Under the pieces are notes generated by a model that was not told the DNA's origin, made no database searches, and saw nothing but the letters and a program-made list of their open reading frames with translations. Shown here piece after piece: positions 31,050 to 43,456 of a stretch of DNA of 64,000 nucleotides. Every line of letters starts with the position of its first letter. The first letter of the stretch is position 1. The stretch lies in NCBI GenBank assembly GCA_037577475.1, contig CM075190.1, positions 320,001 to 384,000 on the forward strand. Reading direction: 5' to 3'. A program made the translations under genes and the position numbers. The DNA is from Chaunax sp. Z400. Its lineage: Eukaryota > Chordata > Actinopteri > Lophiiformes > Chaunacidae.

Positions 31050-34000
31050 TTATTATTAACCTTTATTTAGACAGGGAAATCCATTGAGACTGGAGTCTCA
31101 TTTTCAACGAAGCCCTGGTTACATACAATAATTTAAAACATGATACAATTAAACACAATTCAAAAGCAAAACAAAAACAATAGAACAAGAGGAAAAGTAA
31201 TAAAAAACATCAGCCTTAAATGGTGCCATGGTTATGAACAATAATCTAATCTAAAACAATTAAGAGACAACAAAACAGGGGGAAAGCAATGAGACATGAC
31301 ATTAATAGCAGCAAATCAATCAATAAAATAATTTCAAGATAAAACATTTGCAATCCTCTACGTCCAATTCATATAATAAATCTTTAAAAATGGTCAAGGA
31401 GATGATTGTCTTTAATTTAGCAGCCTCTTGGAACTTATTCCAGGCTCTAGCCACACAATCGCTAAAAGCAGTTTTTCCTTGTTCAGTTCTAACGGTTGGC
31501 ACTTCGAGGAGTAACCAATCCTGAGATCTTGTTTGGTGGGCATTAGAGCGCCATGAAATTAGTGATGCCAGATAGCTGGGTACCTTCTGTAATATAGCTT
31601 TATAAGCATAAATAAGCAGGTGCTGCCTACTCCTTGTGGAGAGTGATGACCAACCTACAGCCTGGTAAAGATCACAGTGATGCATTCTAAAATGATAACC
31701 AGTAATGAAACGAAGTGCTGAATGATAAACAGTATCGAGTGCTTTCAATGTGGTAGAGGTAGCATGCATATAAAAAATGTCACCATAATCAAGTACAGGC
31801 AGGAAAGTGGACTGTACTAACCGCCTTCTAGCTTCAGCTGAGAAGCAGGATCTATTTCTAAAGAAGAACCCAAGATTCATCCTTAGCTTTTTAACTAGCT
31901 CATCAACATGATTTTTTAAAGAGAGCTTTTCATCAATAACAATACTAAGGTACTTGTAGGAGGACACTTTTTAAACTTTTAAACCATTTAGAGTACAAAT
32001 ATTTAAATCAGTTCCCTCCAGGGAGCGGGATCTAGAAAATATCATATATTTTGTTTTTGTTCCACTTAAAACATGTTTAAGATCAAGGAGTGCGTGCTGG
32101 ATTGACCCAAAAGCAGGATGCAGGATAGATAATGCTCTCCTCAATGTAGAAGCAGATGAATATAACACAGTGTCGTCAGCATAAAAATGCACCTTACAGC
32201 CATTGTCAAATGACGCAATGTTATTAATATACAGTGAGAAGAGTAAGGGGCCTAAATTTGAACCCTGTGGTACTCCTTTAGTGACCTTCAGAATGTTCAA
32301 ATGAGTAGAATCTGCAACAATACGTTGAGTTCTATCTGCAAGATAGTTTGTGAACCATTGGTGGGCATTCTGGTTATGCCAGCTGCAGCTAGTCTATCTA
32401 ATAAAACTGAGTGGTCGACTGTATCAAAGGCTTTAGACAGGTCGATGAATAAAGCAGCACAGTGGTGTCCATTGTCAAGAGTACATATGATGTCATTGAG
32501 AACTAGAGAAGCAGCTGAAATGGTGCTATGACCTGATCTGAAACCAGACTGAAAGGTATTTAAAATGCAATTTGTCTGTAGGAATGAATTTAATTGACGA
32601 TTTACAAAAGATTCTAGAGTTTTGGCTAAACAGGAAAGCTTGGATATTGGACGGTAATTATTTAAATCTTTACGATCTCTTCCCTTGTGAAGTGGGAGCA
32701 CGTAAGCAGTTTTCCAGATAGGAAACAATTCCTGTTCTAAGAGACAGATTAAAAATATATGAAACAGGTCCAGCTATGACTGAGGCAGCTGTCCTCAAAA
32801 GACTGGGGTCAAGCTGGTCGGCACCAATCGACTTTTTTGAGTCTATCCTAAAAAGAGCATCACCAACTTCCGATTCAGATAGTGGACTAAATGAGAAAGT
32901 ACTCCTAGGATTCCCAGAGAGCTCTTTTCCTGATTGACAGATGTCTGGTTGATAATGTTGTCCTGAGATGGCAGTATTTTTCAGATTGATTTTATCAAAT
33001 AAATGTCGTGTGTTAATAAAATGAGAATTAAAAACATTACAAATTTCTGCTTTGTCATTTACGGGACCGTTGTCAGACGGTAATTGGAGAGGAAGTGGAG
33101 GGGTGGAATTATTCTTCATTGATTTAATTGTATTCCAGAATTTAATTGGATTACCGGCACTCAGTTGTAAGGAATTAAGATAATATGAGGATTTAGCTTT
33201 ACTGATCATAGGAGTGCATCTGTTTCGCAACTGCCTAAACAGAGTCCAATCTGACGCATCCTCAGTGTTTCTAGCCTTTGCCCATGCAGAGTTTCTCTTT
33301 GTGTTATTTCTGATAGCTCGTGTGAGAACCAGGCAGTATATCTGTCCTTAATACGTAGTTTCCTGTAAGGAGCATGTTTGTCAGCCACAGAAATAGGTGA
33401 AGGCTAGGTGTGGGTCTGGTATAAGAGTCACTCTATCTAAATTACATGTATTCAGATCATGTAGGAACCCCTGAGTGTCAAAGTGCCTGAAATTCCTTTT
33501 AGTTAAAATGCGTGTCTTTGTTCTACATACTTTCACATTCCTAATGCAAGCAATTGGGCAGTGATCACTGAAATCTTGGGGAAAAACTCCACTGGCTGGA
33601 TATCTCTGAGGCATATTGATGTGAATGATGTCTATCAGGGAGGATTTGGAGCTGCATTTCACATTAGGACGTGTTGGCTTGGTTATTAATTGTGTTAGGT
33701 TTAAATTTGTGCACAAATCTTTGAGGTCGTTTTTTCCCAGTCAACGTTTAAATCACCCATGATTAGCAATTCTGTAGCTGTATATGGAGAGAAAATGTCA
33801 AAAAGATTATCAATTGCTTGGGGGAGAGCTGAAGGGGGTCTATATGTCCCAATCAGTGTCAATGATGTTTTTCCCCCAAGATTTACTGACAAAGCCAGAC
33901 ATTCAAACTCTTTTGGAACAGATGATGAGATGAGTACTGTTACAGGGAAACATGTTTTAACAAAGATAGCTACACCACCACCTTTCCCTTTTCTGTCTGC

Positions 34001-34180
34001 TCTAAAAAGGTTAAAACCAACAATATTAACAGCAGAGTCAGGGACAGTATTTTTCAACCAAGACTCAGAGATGATTAAAATATCTGGGTCTGTCTGTTGG
34101 ATCAAAATATTAATATAGTCCCGTTTAGAGACCAAACTTCTTGCATTTATGTGGAGCAGCCCAAGTCCTTTTGTATATAT
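31050..34180 (-). mobile_element. Decayed non-LTR retrotransposon (CR1/L2/Rex1-like), second ORF
   Basis: Read downward on the minus strand. The apurinic endonuclease starts near 34170 (HINARSLVSKRD, then ISESWL, GGGVAIFV, GTYRPP, GDLNVDW) and continues with SDHCPI near 33560. Reverse transcriptase follows: LPLHKGRDRKDLNNYRPIS, FIDLSKAFDTVDH (about 32400-32700), GVPQGSNLGPLLFSLYINN and FYADDTVLY (about 32130-32280), then a thumb/C-terminal region to 31320. A tail ending CCTGTCTAAATAAAGG lies at about 31055-31075. The frame changes at least five times and there is a stop near 31970, so it is dead. No ORF1 is seen, so it is 5' truncated. The clade name is a judgement from motif style. It would act by target-primed reverse transcription. 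Confidence 0.88.
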
Positions 34181-34199
34181 GAGCTATTTATACATCATG

Positions 34200-35266
34200 G
34201 TGGTGCTAGAGGCCATGTCAGCAGTAAAGTTAGAAGACATCTTCCTCTTGGTGCCATGATCTGACAGTCCATCTAATAATTAGTAATAATGTAGTAAAGC
34301 ATTCGCTCCAGTAGAGCTTCTCCCAGTAAAAGACTGGGCGACTCCCACTGACCAGCAGTGGAGGACCGTATTGGGCAGCTCTCTGTGTGAAGCCTTTTAT
34401 TCTGGATAAATACAGACTTATAAATGCAGGTATTAAAATGACTGTTTAAAAACAGCCATATGTTCAGTGTAGTTTAGTTTATTAAGTTTATTTACATCAG
34501 GGACCATGTACAAATACATTAGTCTCAAGTAAGAGAGACGATGCTTTGCAGCAGATTTAGCTACTAGCTAATTTCCTTCACATGTTGCTCCTGTAATAAC
34601 AGTCCTACTCTACAACCCTTAGATCGAAGGAGCTGATTTGATTTGTTCTGAACTTTATATCAAATCTCCTGTTTTCCTCCTAACTTCACCTCATCAAAAC
34701 ATTTAAGTTACTTCTCAATGCAACACACAATAATATAAACACCAAAAGAAAAAGGGAATTAGTCTGAAGTCAGTGCTGGTCAAGTTACAACAGTTTCAAA
34801 ACAGCTGATAAAAGTTAGATTGATCCTTTTCAAATTAAGACAAAGGAGTGATGTAACTAGAGTACATTTCATACAATCTGACTGTATGTTTCCACTATGT
34901 TTGTGTTGTTCTGTACCCATAAGGACATGTTAGCTACTACCAGCTTCTACTTGTTGTTTAGCTCTGTTGTTATACTTGCATGCAACACTGTTGATCCACA
35001 TGATTAATGCTTATATATCTATATGCTTACCATTACGTGAGAATGAAACGCCGAGTTAGTACGACTTCAATTACCACTCCTATGGTACAGCATCAATACT
35101 TTGGTTTCCATCGTTGTCTGTTTAAAGTAAGACCCTGGAAGGGATCACAGAGCAGTAAACACATTAATCAGATGGCTCTATATAATGGAGAGCTATTGTT
35201 AGGGGAGAAAAGGTTTGACATGAGAAGAAGTGAGAAGATTATTATACATTACTACAAGAAACTAAA
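34200..35266. other. No gene recognised; possible second LINE tail at ~34460-34620
   Basis: On the minus strand TTTGTACATGGTCCCTGATG then TAAATAAACTTAATAAAC resembles another retroelement 3' end, but no coding part is attached. The rest shows no recognisable gene. Confidence 0.35.
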
Positions 35267-35525
35267 GGTTTATACTAAAGGTTTATACTAAAGGTTTATA
35301 CTAAAGGTTTTTACTAAAGGTTTATACTAAAGGTTTACACTAAAGGTTTATACTAAAGGTTTAACTAAAGGTTTAACTAAAGGTTTATACTAAAGGTTTA
35401 TACTAAAGGTTTAACTAAAGGTTTATACTAAAGGTTTAACTAAAGGTTTATACTAAAGGTTTAACTAAAGGTTTATACTAAAGGTTTATACTAAAGGTTT
35501 ATACTAAAGGTTTATACTAAAGGTT
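35267..35525 (-). repeat. Inverted AAACCTTTAGT satellite
   Basis: About 20 units of the 12/13-bp monomer read on the minus strand (TTTATACTAAAGG and TTAACTAAAGG on plus). It mirrors the array that follows M3 and M7: here the satellite abuts the TGTTGAG end of M4, there it follows the CTCAACA end. Confidence 0.96.
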
Positions 35526-35855
35526 TGTTGAGCCGCATTTTGTAATAACGGTGCATTTTGTAATAAACGTCCAAAATGTAATAACTTTTTCATTTCATTT
35601 TGTAATAAAGCCGCATTTTGTAATAAACTGCCGCATTTTGTAATAAACTGCCCCAACGCATTTTGTAATAAATTTTGCCACATTATGTAATAAGTTATTA
35701 CATTTTGAGAAGATTATTACAAAATGCACTTGCAACTTTTTTATTCTCTAGAAAATGTAATAACATGGTGCATTACGTAATAACAATTCTAAAGCATTGT
35801 TTATTTGTTTGTTAATTGTATTTTATTTTACTTTAAAGTATTTGTAAAAGTTAGG
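35526..35855 (-). repeat. Terminal module M4 (inverted, 330 bp)
   Basis: Reverse complement of M1/M5 over all 330 bp: starts TGTTGAGCCGCATTTTG and ends AAAAGTTAGG. It is the only full-length inverted module in the window and faces M5 across the minisatellite palindrome. Confidence 0.9.
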
Positions 35856-37257
35856 TAATGAGATGCGAAAAAAAATTGGTAATGAGATGCGAATTTAAAA
35901 AAAAAAAAGAAATGATTAAAAAAAATTGGTAATGAGATGCGAAAAAAAAATCGGTAATGAGATGCGGGGGGAAAATGGTAATGAGATGCGAAAAAAATTG
36001 GTAATGAGATGCGGGGAAAAAATAAAATAATAATTGTTAATGAGATGCGAAAAATAAAATTGGTAATGAGATGCGAAAAAAAAAATTGGTAATGAGATGC
36101 AAAAAAAACAGGAAAAAAACAAAAAAAATTGGTAATGAGATGCGGGGGGAAAAAAGTAATGAGATGCGAAAAAAAAATTGGTAATGGGATGCGAGAAGGG
36201 GAAAAAAAAATTGGTAATGAGATGCGAAAAAATATAATAATAAAAAATAATTGGTAATGAGATGCGGAAGAAAAAAAATTGGTAATGAGATGCGAGAAAA
36301 AAAAATTGGTAATGAGATGCGAGAAAAAAAATTGGTAATGAGATGCAGAAAAAAAAGGAAAAAAAATTGGTAATGAGATGCGGGGAAAAAATTGGTAATG
36401 AGATGCGGGGAAAAAATTGGTAATGAGATGCGAGAAAAAAAATTGGTAATGAGATGCAGAAAAAAAAGAAAAAAAAATTGGTGATGAGCTGCGGGGAAAA
36501 AAATTGGTAATGAGATGCGAAAAAAATTGGTAATGAGATGCGGAATTTAAAAAAAAAATGCTTAAAAAATTGGTAATGAGATGCGGAAAAAAAATTGGTA
36601 ATGAGATGCGGGGGGGGAAAATGGTAATGAGATGCTAAAAAAATTTGGTAATGAGATGCAGGAAAAAAAAATAATAATTGGTAATGAGATGCGGAAAAAA
36701 AATTGGTAATGAGATGTGGGGAAAAACAGGGAAAAAAACAAAAAATTGGTAATGAGATGCGAAAAAAAAAAGTAATGAGATGCGGAAGAAAAAAATTGGT
36801 AATGAGCTGCGAGAAAAAAAATTGGTAATGAGATGCAGAAAAAAAAGGAAAAAAAATTGTTAATGAGATGCGGGAAAAAAATTGGTAATGAGATGCGGGG
36901 GAAAAATTGGTAATGAGATGCGGAATTTTTTTTAGAAAAAATGCTTTAAAAAATTGGTAATGAGATGCGGAAAAAAAATTGGTAATGAGATGCGGGGGGA
37001 AAAATGGTAATGAGATGCTAAAAAAATTTGGTAATGAGATGCAGGGGGAAAAAAATAATAATTGGTAATGAGATGCGAAAAATAAAATTGGTAATGAGAT
37101 GCGGAAAAAATTTGTTAATGAGATGCGAGAAGGGGAAAAAATTGGTAATGAGATGCGGGGAAAAAAAATGGTAATGAGATGCGGAAGAAAAAAATTGGTA
37201 ATGAGATGCTAAAAAAAATTGGTAATGAGATGCTAAAAAAAAATTTGGTAATGAGAT
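35856..37257 (+). repeat. TGAGATGCG minisatellite, forward arm, block 2
   Basis: The same units as 1-1211 and complete here. The first ~450 bases are the inverted partner of 37282-37732; the remaining ~950 bases form the spacer of the palindrome. A ~385-bp stretch in the spacer is tandemly duplicated (around 36540 and 36925, marked by AATGCTT). Confidence 0.95.
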
Positions 37258-37281
37258 GAAAAACAAAAAACAAAAAAACAA

Positions 37282-37732
37282 TTTACCAATTTTTTTTCTC
37301 GCATCTCATTACCAATTCTTTTTCTTCCGCATCTCATTACCAATTTTTTTTTTTTTTATATTTTTTCGCATCTCATTACCAATTTTTTTTCCCCTTCTCG
37401 CATCCCATTACCAATTTTTTTTCGCATCTCATTACTTTTTTCCCCCGCATTTCATTACCAATTTTTTTTGTTTTTTTCCTGTTTTTTTTGCATCTCATTA
37501 CCAATTTTTTTTCCGCATCTCATTACTAATTTTATTTTTCGCATCTCATTAACAATTATTATTTTATTTTTCCCCCGCATCTCATTACCAATTTTTTTTG
37601 CATCTCATTACCATTTTTTCCCCGCATCTCATTACCGATTTTTTTTTCGCATCTCATTACCAATTTTTTTTAATCATTTCTTTTTTTTTTTAAATTCGCA
37701 TCTCATTACCAATTTTTTTTCACATCTCATTA
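37282..37732 (-). repeat. TGAGATGCG minisatellite, inverted arm, block 2
   Basis: Counterpart of 1234-1684. Its spacer-length variants follow the reverse order of those at 35856-36320. Confidence 0.95.
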
Positions 37733-38062
37733 CCTAACTTTTACAAATACTTTAAAGTAAAATAAAATACAATTAACAAACAAATAAACAATGCTTTAGA
37801 ATTGTTATTACGTAATGCACCATGTTATTACATTTTCTAGAGAATAAAAAAGTTGCAAGTGCATTTTGTAATAATCTTCTCAAAATGTAATAACTTATTA
37901 CATAATGTGGCAAAATTTATTACAAAATGCGTTGGGGCAGTTTATTACAAAATGCGGCAGTTTATTACAAAATGCGGCTTTATTACAAAATGAAATGAAA
38001 AAGTTATTACATTTTGGACGTTTATTACAAAATGCACCGTTATTACAAAATGCGGCTCAACA
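37733..38062 (+). repeat. Terminal module M5 (block-2 copy of M1)
   Basis: Same bounds and motifs as M1, followed by the same GGGCGGG promoter-like sequence. Confidence 0.88.
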
Positions 38063-38164
38063 GGGCGGGCTGTAATCTGATTGGCTGCTGCATCAGTTCT
38101 ACAAAGATCATGCACTGCTTGCATGCTTAATTGAGACAGCCAACAGAGTTCAACATGATGCCAG
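38063..38164 (+). promoter_or_regulatory. Candidate promoter and 10-bp first exon, block 2
   Basis: Same GC box, inverted CCAAT and ATGATGCCAG (38155-38164) with donor GTATGA as in block 1. The shorter (CA)n at about 38449-38466 lies in the proposed intron. Confidence 0.4.
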
Positions 38165-38528
38165 GTATGAAAAAACTGTGTCAAATATTATCTGTGTAAT
38201 TGAATATATGGAAGTATAAAGACATTTTGCAGTTGATCTAAAGTTATGTAGATGTTTTGCCCTTGATAAGAAATTATATGACTGAATTTAAACCTGCATT
38301 GTCCAAGTTATGCTCACTGCATTAAAAACAGTTTGTAAAGTAAAACTGAAATCTATGCCTCTAAGTACATATTAAAAGTTAATAACTTTTAATGACCGAC
38401 AGGTAATAACACATTTGAAGGAAAACTGTGCATGTGCAAAAAACTACACCCACACACACACACACAATAGTACACTGCTCAAAAAATAAAGTGATCATTT
38501 AAACAACACATCCCAGATCACAATGAAT

Positions 38529-39212
38529 GTCATAATATGCAAATTAGATTGGTAAATTTACTCCCATCACAAACTTTGAGTCATGGTGAAGTTTTTCCTC
38601 ATTTACAGTATAATTTTATCTCTTTCCACTTTCAAGTTACAGCCTTTTGAAATCTTCTTCAGAGATGAATGTTTTCCAATATGGCCGCCAACTGGTGATG
38701 TCATAATATGCAAATTAGATTGGTAAATTTACTCCCATCACAAACTTTGAGTCATGGTGAAGTTTTTCCTCATTTACAGTATAATTTGATCTCTTTCCAC
38801 TTTCAAGTTGCAGCCTTTTGAAATCTTCTTCAGAGATGAATGTTTTCCAATATGGCCACCACCTGGTGATGTCATAATATGCAAATTAGATTGGTAAATT
38901 TACTCCCATCACAAACTTTGAGTAATGGTGAAGTTTTTCCACATTTACAGTATACTTTTATCTCTTTCCAGTTTCAAGTGACAGCCTTTTGGAAAATTGA
39001 TATTATAATTTCATATTTTCCAATATGGCCGCCACCCTATGACATCATAATATGCAAATTAGATTGGTAAATTTACTCCCATCACAAACTTAGGGTTGTG
39101 GTTAAGATTTTTCTCATTTACAGCATAATTTTATCTCTTACCAGTTTCAAGTTACAGCCTTTTGGAAAATTAATATTAATATTTCATAAATTTTTGGAAT
39201 ATCTTTGGCGGC
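38529..39212 (+). repeat. 171-bp tandem repeat, four units, block 2
   Basis: Same four units as 2491-3174 with very few base differences (for example G to A near 39108). Confidence 0.9.
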
Positions 39213-39576
39213 CAAAGGGTTAACACAGTCATAAATAGTAAGCATCGAAATAGCTATTAAAAGGCTAAAAATGTTATAACAGGTGTGAAAACAATAAATT
39301 TGTTAAAACCTTGTTTTTCAGTATTCCTACAAAAGCAGCGTCCTCTTTAATGATAGCATCCTTTATTGAGACAAATCTAGGGCTATAACATAAGATCAAC
39401 ATTCATAAAGCAATTTGAATTACTGTGATGCCGCAGGTGGTGGTGGGTTATCAAAATTGTAATAATTAAAATACCTTCTTAAATATTAATTCAAGATAAA
39501 ATATTTTAGTACTTGAAATGAAATTCCACAAATAAAATAAAAGTGCAAAAAAAAAGGCACAAAATGCAGTTTAGTT

Positions 39577-42180
39577 TTGGGAGTTAAACATTTTCCCTCT
39601 TTTGTCACCCTTGTAGGTCTGCTAATTATAACCCTGACCTGCACCCTGCTGGGGCTCATTGTAGGCCATGGACAAAAGCAAGCAATGACCGAGGAAATGT
39701 ACAATGTCATAGTTCGCAAGTTGAGAGGAGATTTTCATGTTCCAGTTTCTGAACGCACAAGAATTCAACAAAATGCCTTGGTGCGTCTCTGGAGAAATCA
39801 AGGGGTCTATTCTCTCAGTGAGGATGGGCAGACACTGCTGTGTGCCGGCAAGCCAGTCATGCTACAGTCTAATGTTGATTGTGTTGTTAAAAAGGGTCTA
39901 GATGATACTAAGGGTTCTGGAGCAAGAAAGTTGAGCAAACGACTGAAAATGCATCATAGTGGCATAAGTGAAAGAAAGGTGCAGGAAATCTTGAACAAAA
40001 CTGAGTGGTACCAACTTCAAAATGCAAAGTTTCTGAATAAGCCCCCTTTGATGACCATTCAAGCCAAAGAAGTGCAAGATCGACACCAAATTGACCTATT
40101 GGACATGGGAAAAATGAAAATTAGTTATGGTCAGGCTTTATACCGTTACATTCTCACAGTGATGGATGTGTTCAGTCGTTACATGTGGCTGAAACCATTG
40201 AAAAGAAAAAGTAGTGTTGAAATCGCCAAACACCTTAACAAGATTTATCGTGAACATGGACCACCCAAAGTGTTACAACATGACAAAGGGACTGAGTTTA
40301 AAGGGGCAGTGAAAATTCTAATGACATCTCTGCAAGTGAAAATAATTGAAAGTTCAGCATATCATCCACAAAGCCAAGGAAAGGTTGAGAGGACACATAG
40401 GTGGCTAAGAAAGAAGATCATGTATGATCTGGTGAAATTTCAACGGAACGAAGTTAACTGGGTCAAGCACCTACCTGTATATTCAAGAGTGCTAAATGAG
40501 GATCTTAAAGAAGTTTTAGGCTGGAGGTCTCCATTTGAAGTATACTATGGAAGAAAAAGCAACAGCATAAGGCATCCTTTATGCGGTTCTCCATCTTCTG
40601 TTCGTAAGGAGTCTGTGAGGAATCAACATTCAACTTTACCATCCTTGAGACATCGAGAAAAATTTGATACTAAACGAAAAAGGGTGAGAAGAATTGCACG
40701 GAAGGCCTCTGAGCACTGTGCTAAACTAATGATCAAGCGTGCATTCAAACAAAACCTATCACAACACTACAATGTTAAGGACGCTGTTTTGGTCAGAATG
40801 AGGGATGGTGCCCATCGAGTCTCCAAAAAGTATCACGTAAGGCGTGGTACAATTGTGAAAAAAAATCGAAAGCTCTCAAAATACAAAGTGAGTTTTAGGG
40901 ACCCAAAGACCCTCCGACAAACACAAAAATGGTTCTTCGTGTCGGATATAACTAGTGCTACCCGGCTGCGAAAAAAGACACACTCTAAAAAACCCAAGAC
41001 AGCACCATCAAAGAGAGGCCTAAACCCACTTTTGTTTCAGTACACACACACAGACAGACTAGAGGAATTTATGTCCATGGAGTTAAGCATTCGCTATGAC
41101 CCTGACCCAGATGGAAATTGTCAGTTTGCAGCCATGGCTGACCAGCTATCCACCCTTGGAATATTTAGATCACCAGAAAGCTTAAGAGATGAAATTGTCC
41201 AAGACCTCAGGAATTATCCATACAATGGAAATGGAACACTCTTGTTCAACTTTGTCGAGGGCAATGACTGGGATGGATACTTGGAAAGAATGGCCCGAAC
41301 TGGAACCTATGGTGACCACATTACTTCGCAAAGAGCATCTGAAATTTTCCAGGTCCAGTTTCTTGTAATTTCCTCTCTGGGAATCAATGCCTCAACTATT
41401 GTATCAGAGTCAAACATATATTGTCACAACAATCCAGTGCTAGTACTTGGTCATGTGGCAGAGGGGCATGGAGAACATTATCTGAGTTTGGAGGGACCAG
41501 TCACACCATTTATAGAGCATGTTTTGGATGCTCAAGCAGGACAGTTATATGACAACAACACACTTTCACCACTGCAGCCTGCCTCACCAGATGAGTCTGA
41601 CCCACCTATCCAGCCTGCCTCACCAGATGAGTCTGACCCACCTATCCAGCCTGCCTCACCAGATGAGTCTGACCCACCTATCCAGCCTGACTCACCAGAT
41701 GAGTCTGACCCACCTATCCAGCCTGACTCACCAGATGAGTCTGACCCACCTATCCAGCCTGACTCACCAGATGAGTGTGACCCACCTATCCAGCCTGAGG
41801 ACCCTGTTCTGACTACACCCCCTGTTCAGCCTGTCCTACCAACTGAAATGTTTCAGTCTATTATCAAAATGACCCTTGAGGATGACATGTCAATGCTTGG
41901 GACGTTTATCAGAGTGTCTCAACATTTTAAAGACATTGCAGATCGATTCCATCCATCAATCTATCTAAGGGAAACATTAAGCCGAAGCCTTGGGTTGGAC
42001 GTCGTTGGAAAGCACACAATTAGTGTACAAAGGTTGTACAAAGCAGCAGGGCGCTTTGGTGGTGTGGCATTAAAACTCAAGGAGCTGTTTGGGAAACATT
42101 CCAAGTGGTTTATGGCTTGGCTGGTAATTAGACATATTAGACATGGACAATTTGAAATTACGGATATATTTTGGAAATAG
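39577..42180 (+). CDS. Ginger-like transposase: integrase core plus OTU domain (block 2)
   Basis: An 867-codon frame identical to the block-1 protein except Glu to Asp at residue 52 (GGAGAGTTTC versus GGAGATTTTC) and Met to Ile near residue 374. All integrase acidic residues (D173, D236, E271) and the OTU residues (D512, C515, H634) are kept, as are six linker repeats. Splice-model acceptors lie at 39616/39617 and 39664/39665. Two intact, nearly identical copies imply either very recent duplication or allelic copies. Confidence 0.8.
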   Translation: MGVKHFPSFVTLVGLLIITLTCTLLGLIVGHGQKQAMTEEMYNVIVRKLRGDFHVPVSERTRIQQNALVRLWRNQGVYSLSEDGQTLLCAGKPVMLQSNVDCVVKKGLDDTKGSGARKLSKRLKMHHSGISERKVQEILNKTEWYQLQNAKFLNKPPLMTIQAKEVQDRHQIDLLDMGKMKISYGQALYRYILTVMDVFSRYMWLKPLKRKSSVEIAKHLNKIYREHGPPKVLQHDKGTEFKGAVKILMTSLQVKIIESSAYHPQSQGKVERTHRWLRKKIMYDLVKFQRNEVNWVKHLPVYSRVLNEDLKEVLGWRSPFEVYYGRKSNSIRHPLCGSPSSVRKESVRNQHSTLPSLRHREKFDTKRKRVRRIARKASEHCAKLMIKRAFKQNLSQHYNVKDAVLVRMRDGAHRVSKKYHVRRGTIVKKNRKLSKYKVSFRDPKTLRQTQKWFFVSDITSATRLRKKTHSKKPKTAPSKRGLNPLLFQYTHTDRLEEFMSMELSIRYDPDPDGNCQFAAMADQLSTLGIFRSPESLRDEIVQDLRNYPYNGNGTLLFNFVEGNDWDGYLERMARTGTYGDHITSQRASEIFQVQFLVISSLGINASTIVSESNIYCHNNPVLVLGHVAEGHGEHYLSLEGPVTPFIEHVLDAQAGQLYDNNTLSPLQPASPDESDPPIQPASPDESDPPIQPASPDESDPPIQPDSPDESDPPIQPDSPDESDPPIQPDSPDECDPPIQPEDPVLTTPPVQPVLPTEMFQSIIKMTLEDDMSMLGTFIRVSQHFKDIADRFHPSIYLRETLSRSLGLDVVGKHTISVQRLYKAAGRFGGVALKLKELFGKHSKWFMAWLVIRHIRHGQFEITDIFWK

Positions 42181-42687
42181 AAATTTTGTTGTTTGTTTAG
42201 CCTTTTGAGGCAATTTCATATTTGTTTAAAATTAATCTTAGTGGAGAAATTTGCTGGTCACAGCAGCTCTCTAAACAAGCAGAAGACACTTACGTTGTTT
42301 AAGGTAGAACTTATATTCATTGGTTCATTATTATTTTAAATTGGCCGCAAGCCTGCATGTGTTGGTTGCATTTATTGTTGTTGAAAGGTTCTATAAATGC
42401 ATAAATAAAGCTGTTCTTTACCTATTCATCAGCGTTTCTATTTTGTATGTGCATATGTTAATGTTTACGAATGGATTAAATTTTGATACCCAGAGTTTTG
42501 TTCTGTATTATAAGAAGCATAATACGGTTTGTTGGATGTTTATAACTATTCTTGATGTGGTTTTGGTATCCAATAAAAAAAATCTGGAATTTACAGAATA
42601 TTCTCTGTTAATGCAACCTTTGAATAGTGTACTGATAGTAATTGCTAAGTACTGCTACTAGGCTAATACAGTGATACTAATAATAGG

Positions 42688-43017
42688 CCTAACTTTTACA
42701 AATACTTTAAAGTAAAATAAAATACAATTAACAAACAAATAAACAATGCTTTAGAATTGTTATTACGTAATGCACCATGTTATTACATTTTCTAGAGAAT
42801 AAAAAAGTTGCAAGTGCATTTTGTAATAATCTTCTCAAAATGTAATAACTTATTACATAATGCGGCAAAATTTATTACAAAATGCGTTGGGGCAGTTTAT
42901 TACAAAATGCGGCAGTTTATTACAAAATGCGGCTTTATTACAAAATGAAATGAAAAAGTTATTACATTTTGGACGTTTATTACAAAATGCACCGTTATTA
43001 CAAAATGCGGCTCAACA
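42688..43017 (+). repeat. Terminal module M6 (block-2 copy of M2)
   Basis: Same bounds, orientation and flanks as M2. The 500 bases before it are the transposase 3' flank, with AATAAA at 42404-42409. Confidence 0.85.
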
Positions 43018-43192
43018 CGCCCTCCCCTCCCTGGCTGAGTGACAGACCATGTAGAGCTTTGAATTTGGCCACAAGTTATTGGCCTATATAATTCCAAACG
43101 TGTTCTGTCATACATAGATTTATTGGGCTACATAGCTCTAAGGGAAATTGCATAAAAAAACAACAAAAAGTCACTCTTGTATAAATTCATTG

Positions 43193-43456
43193 TTTAACAA
43201 ACAACAATAATAGGTATTATTACATAATGCACCATGTTATTACATTTCCTAGAAAATAAAAAAGTTGCAAGTGCATTTTGTAATAATCTTCTCAAAATGT
43301 AATAACTTATTACATAATGTGGCAAAATTTATTACCAAATGCGTTGGGGCAGTTTATTACAAAATGCGGCAGTTTATTACAAAATGAAATGAAAAAGTTA
43401 TTACATTTTGGACGTTTATTACAAAATGCACCGTTATTACAAAATGCGGCTCAACA
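43193..43456 (+). repeat. Terminal module M7 (block-2 copy of M3)
   Basis: Same partial module as M3, but without the satellite patch: TTTATTACAAAATGCACC is intact near 43414. AAACC satellite follows at the next base. Confidence 0.8.

Noticed and set aside
35007..35291. 94-codon plus-strand ORF before the inverted AAACC array
   Set aside because: No recognisable domain, and it ends inside the satellite; probably chance.
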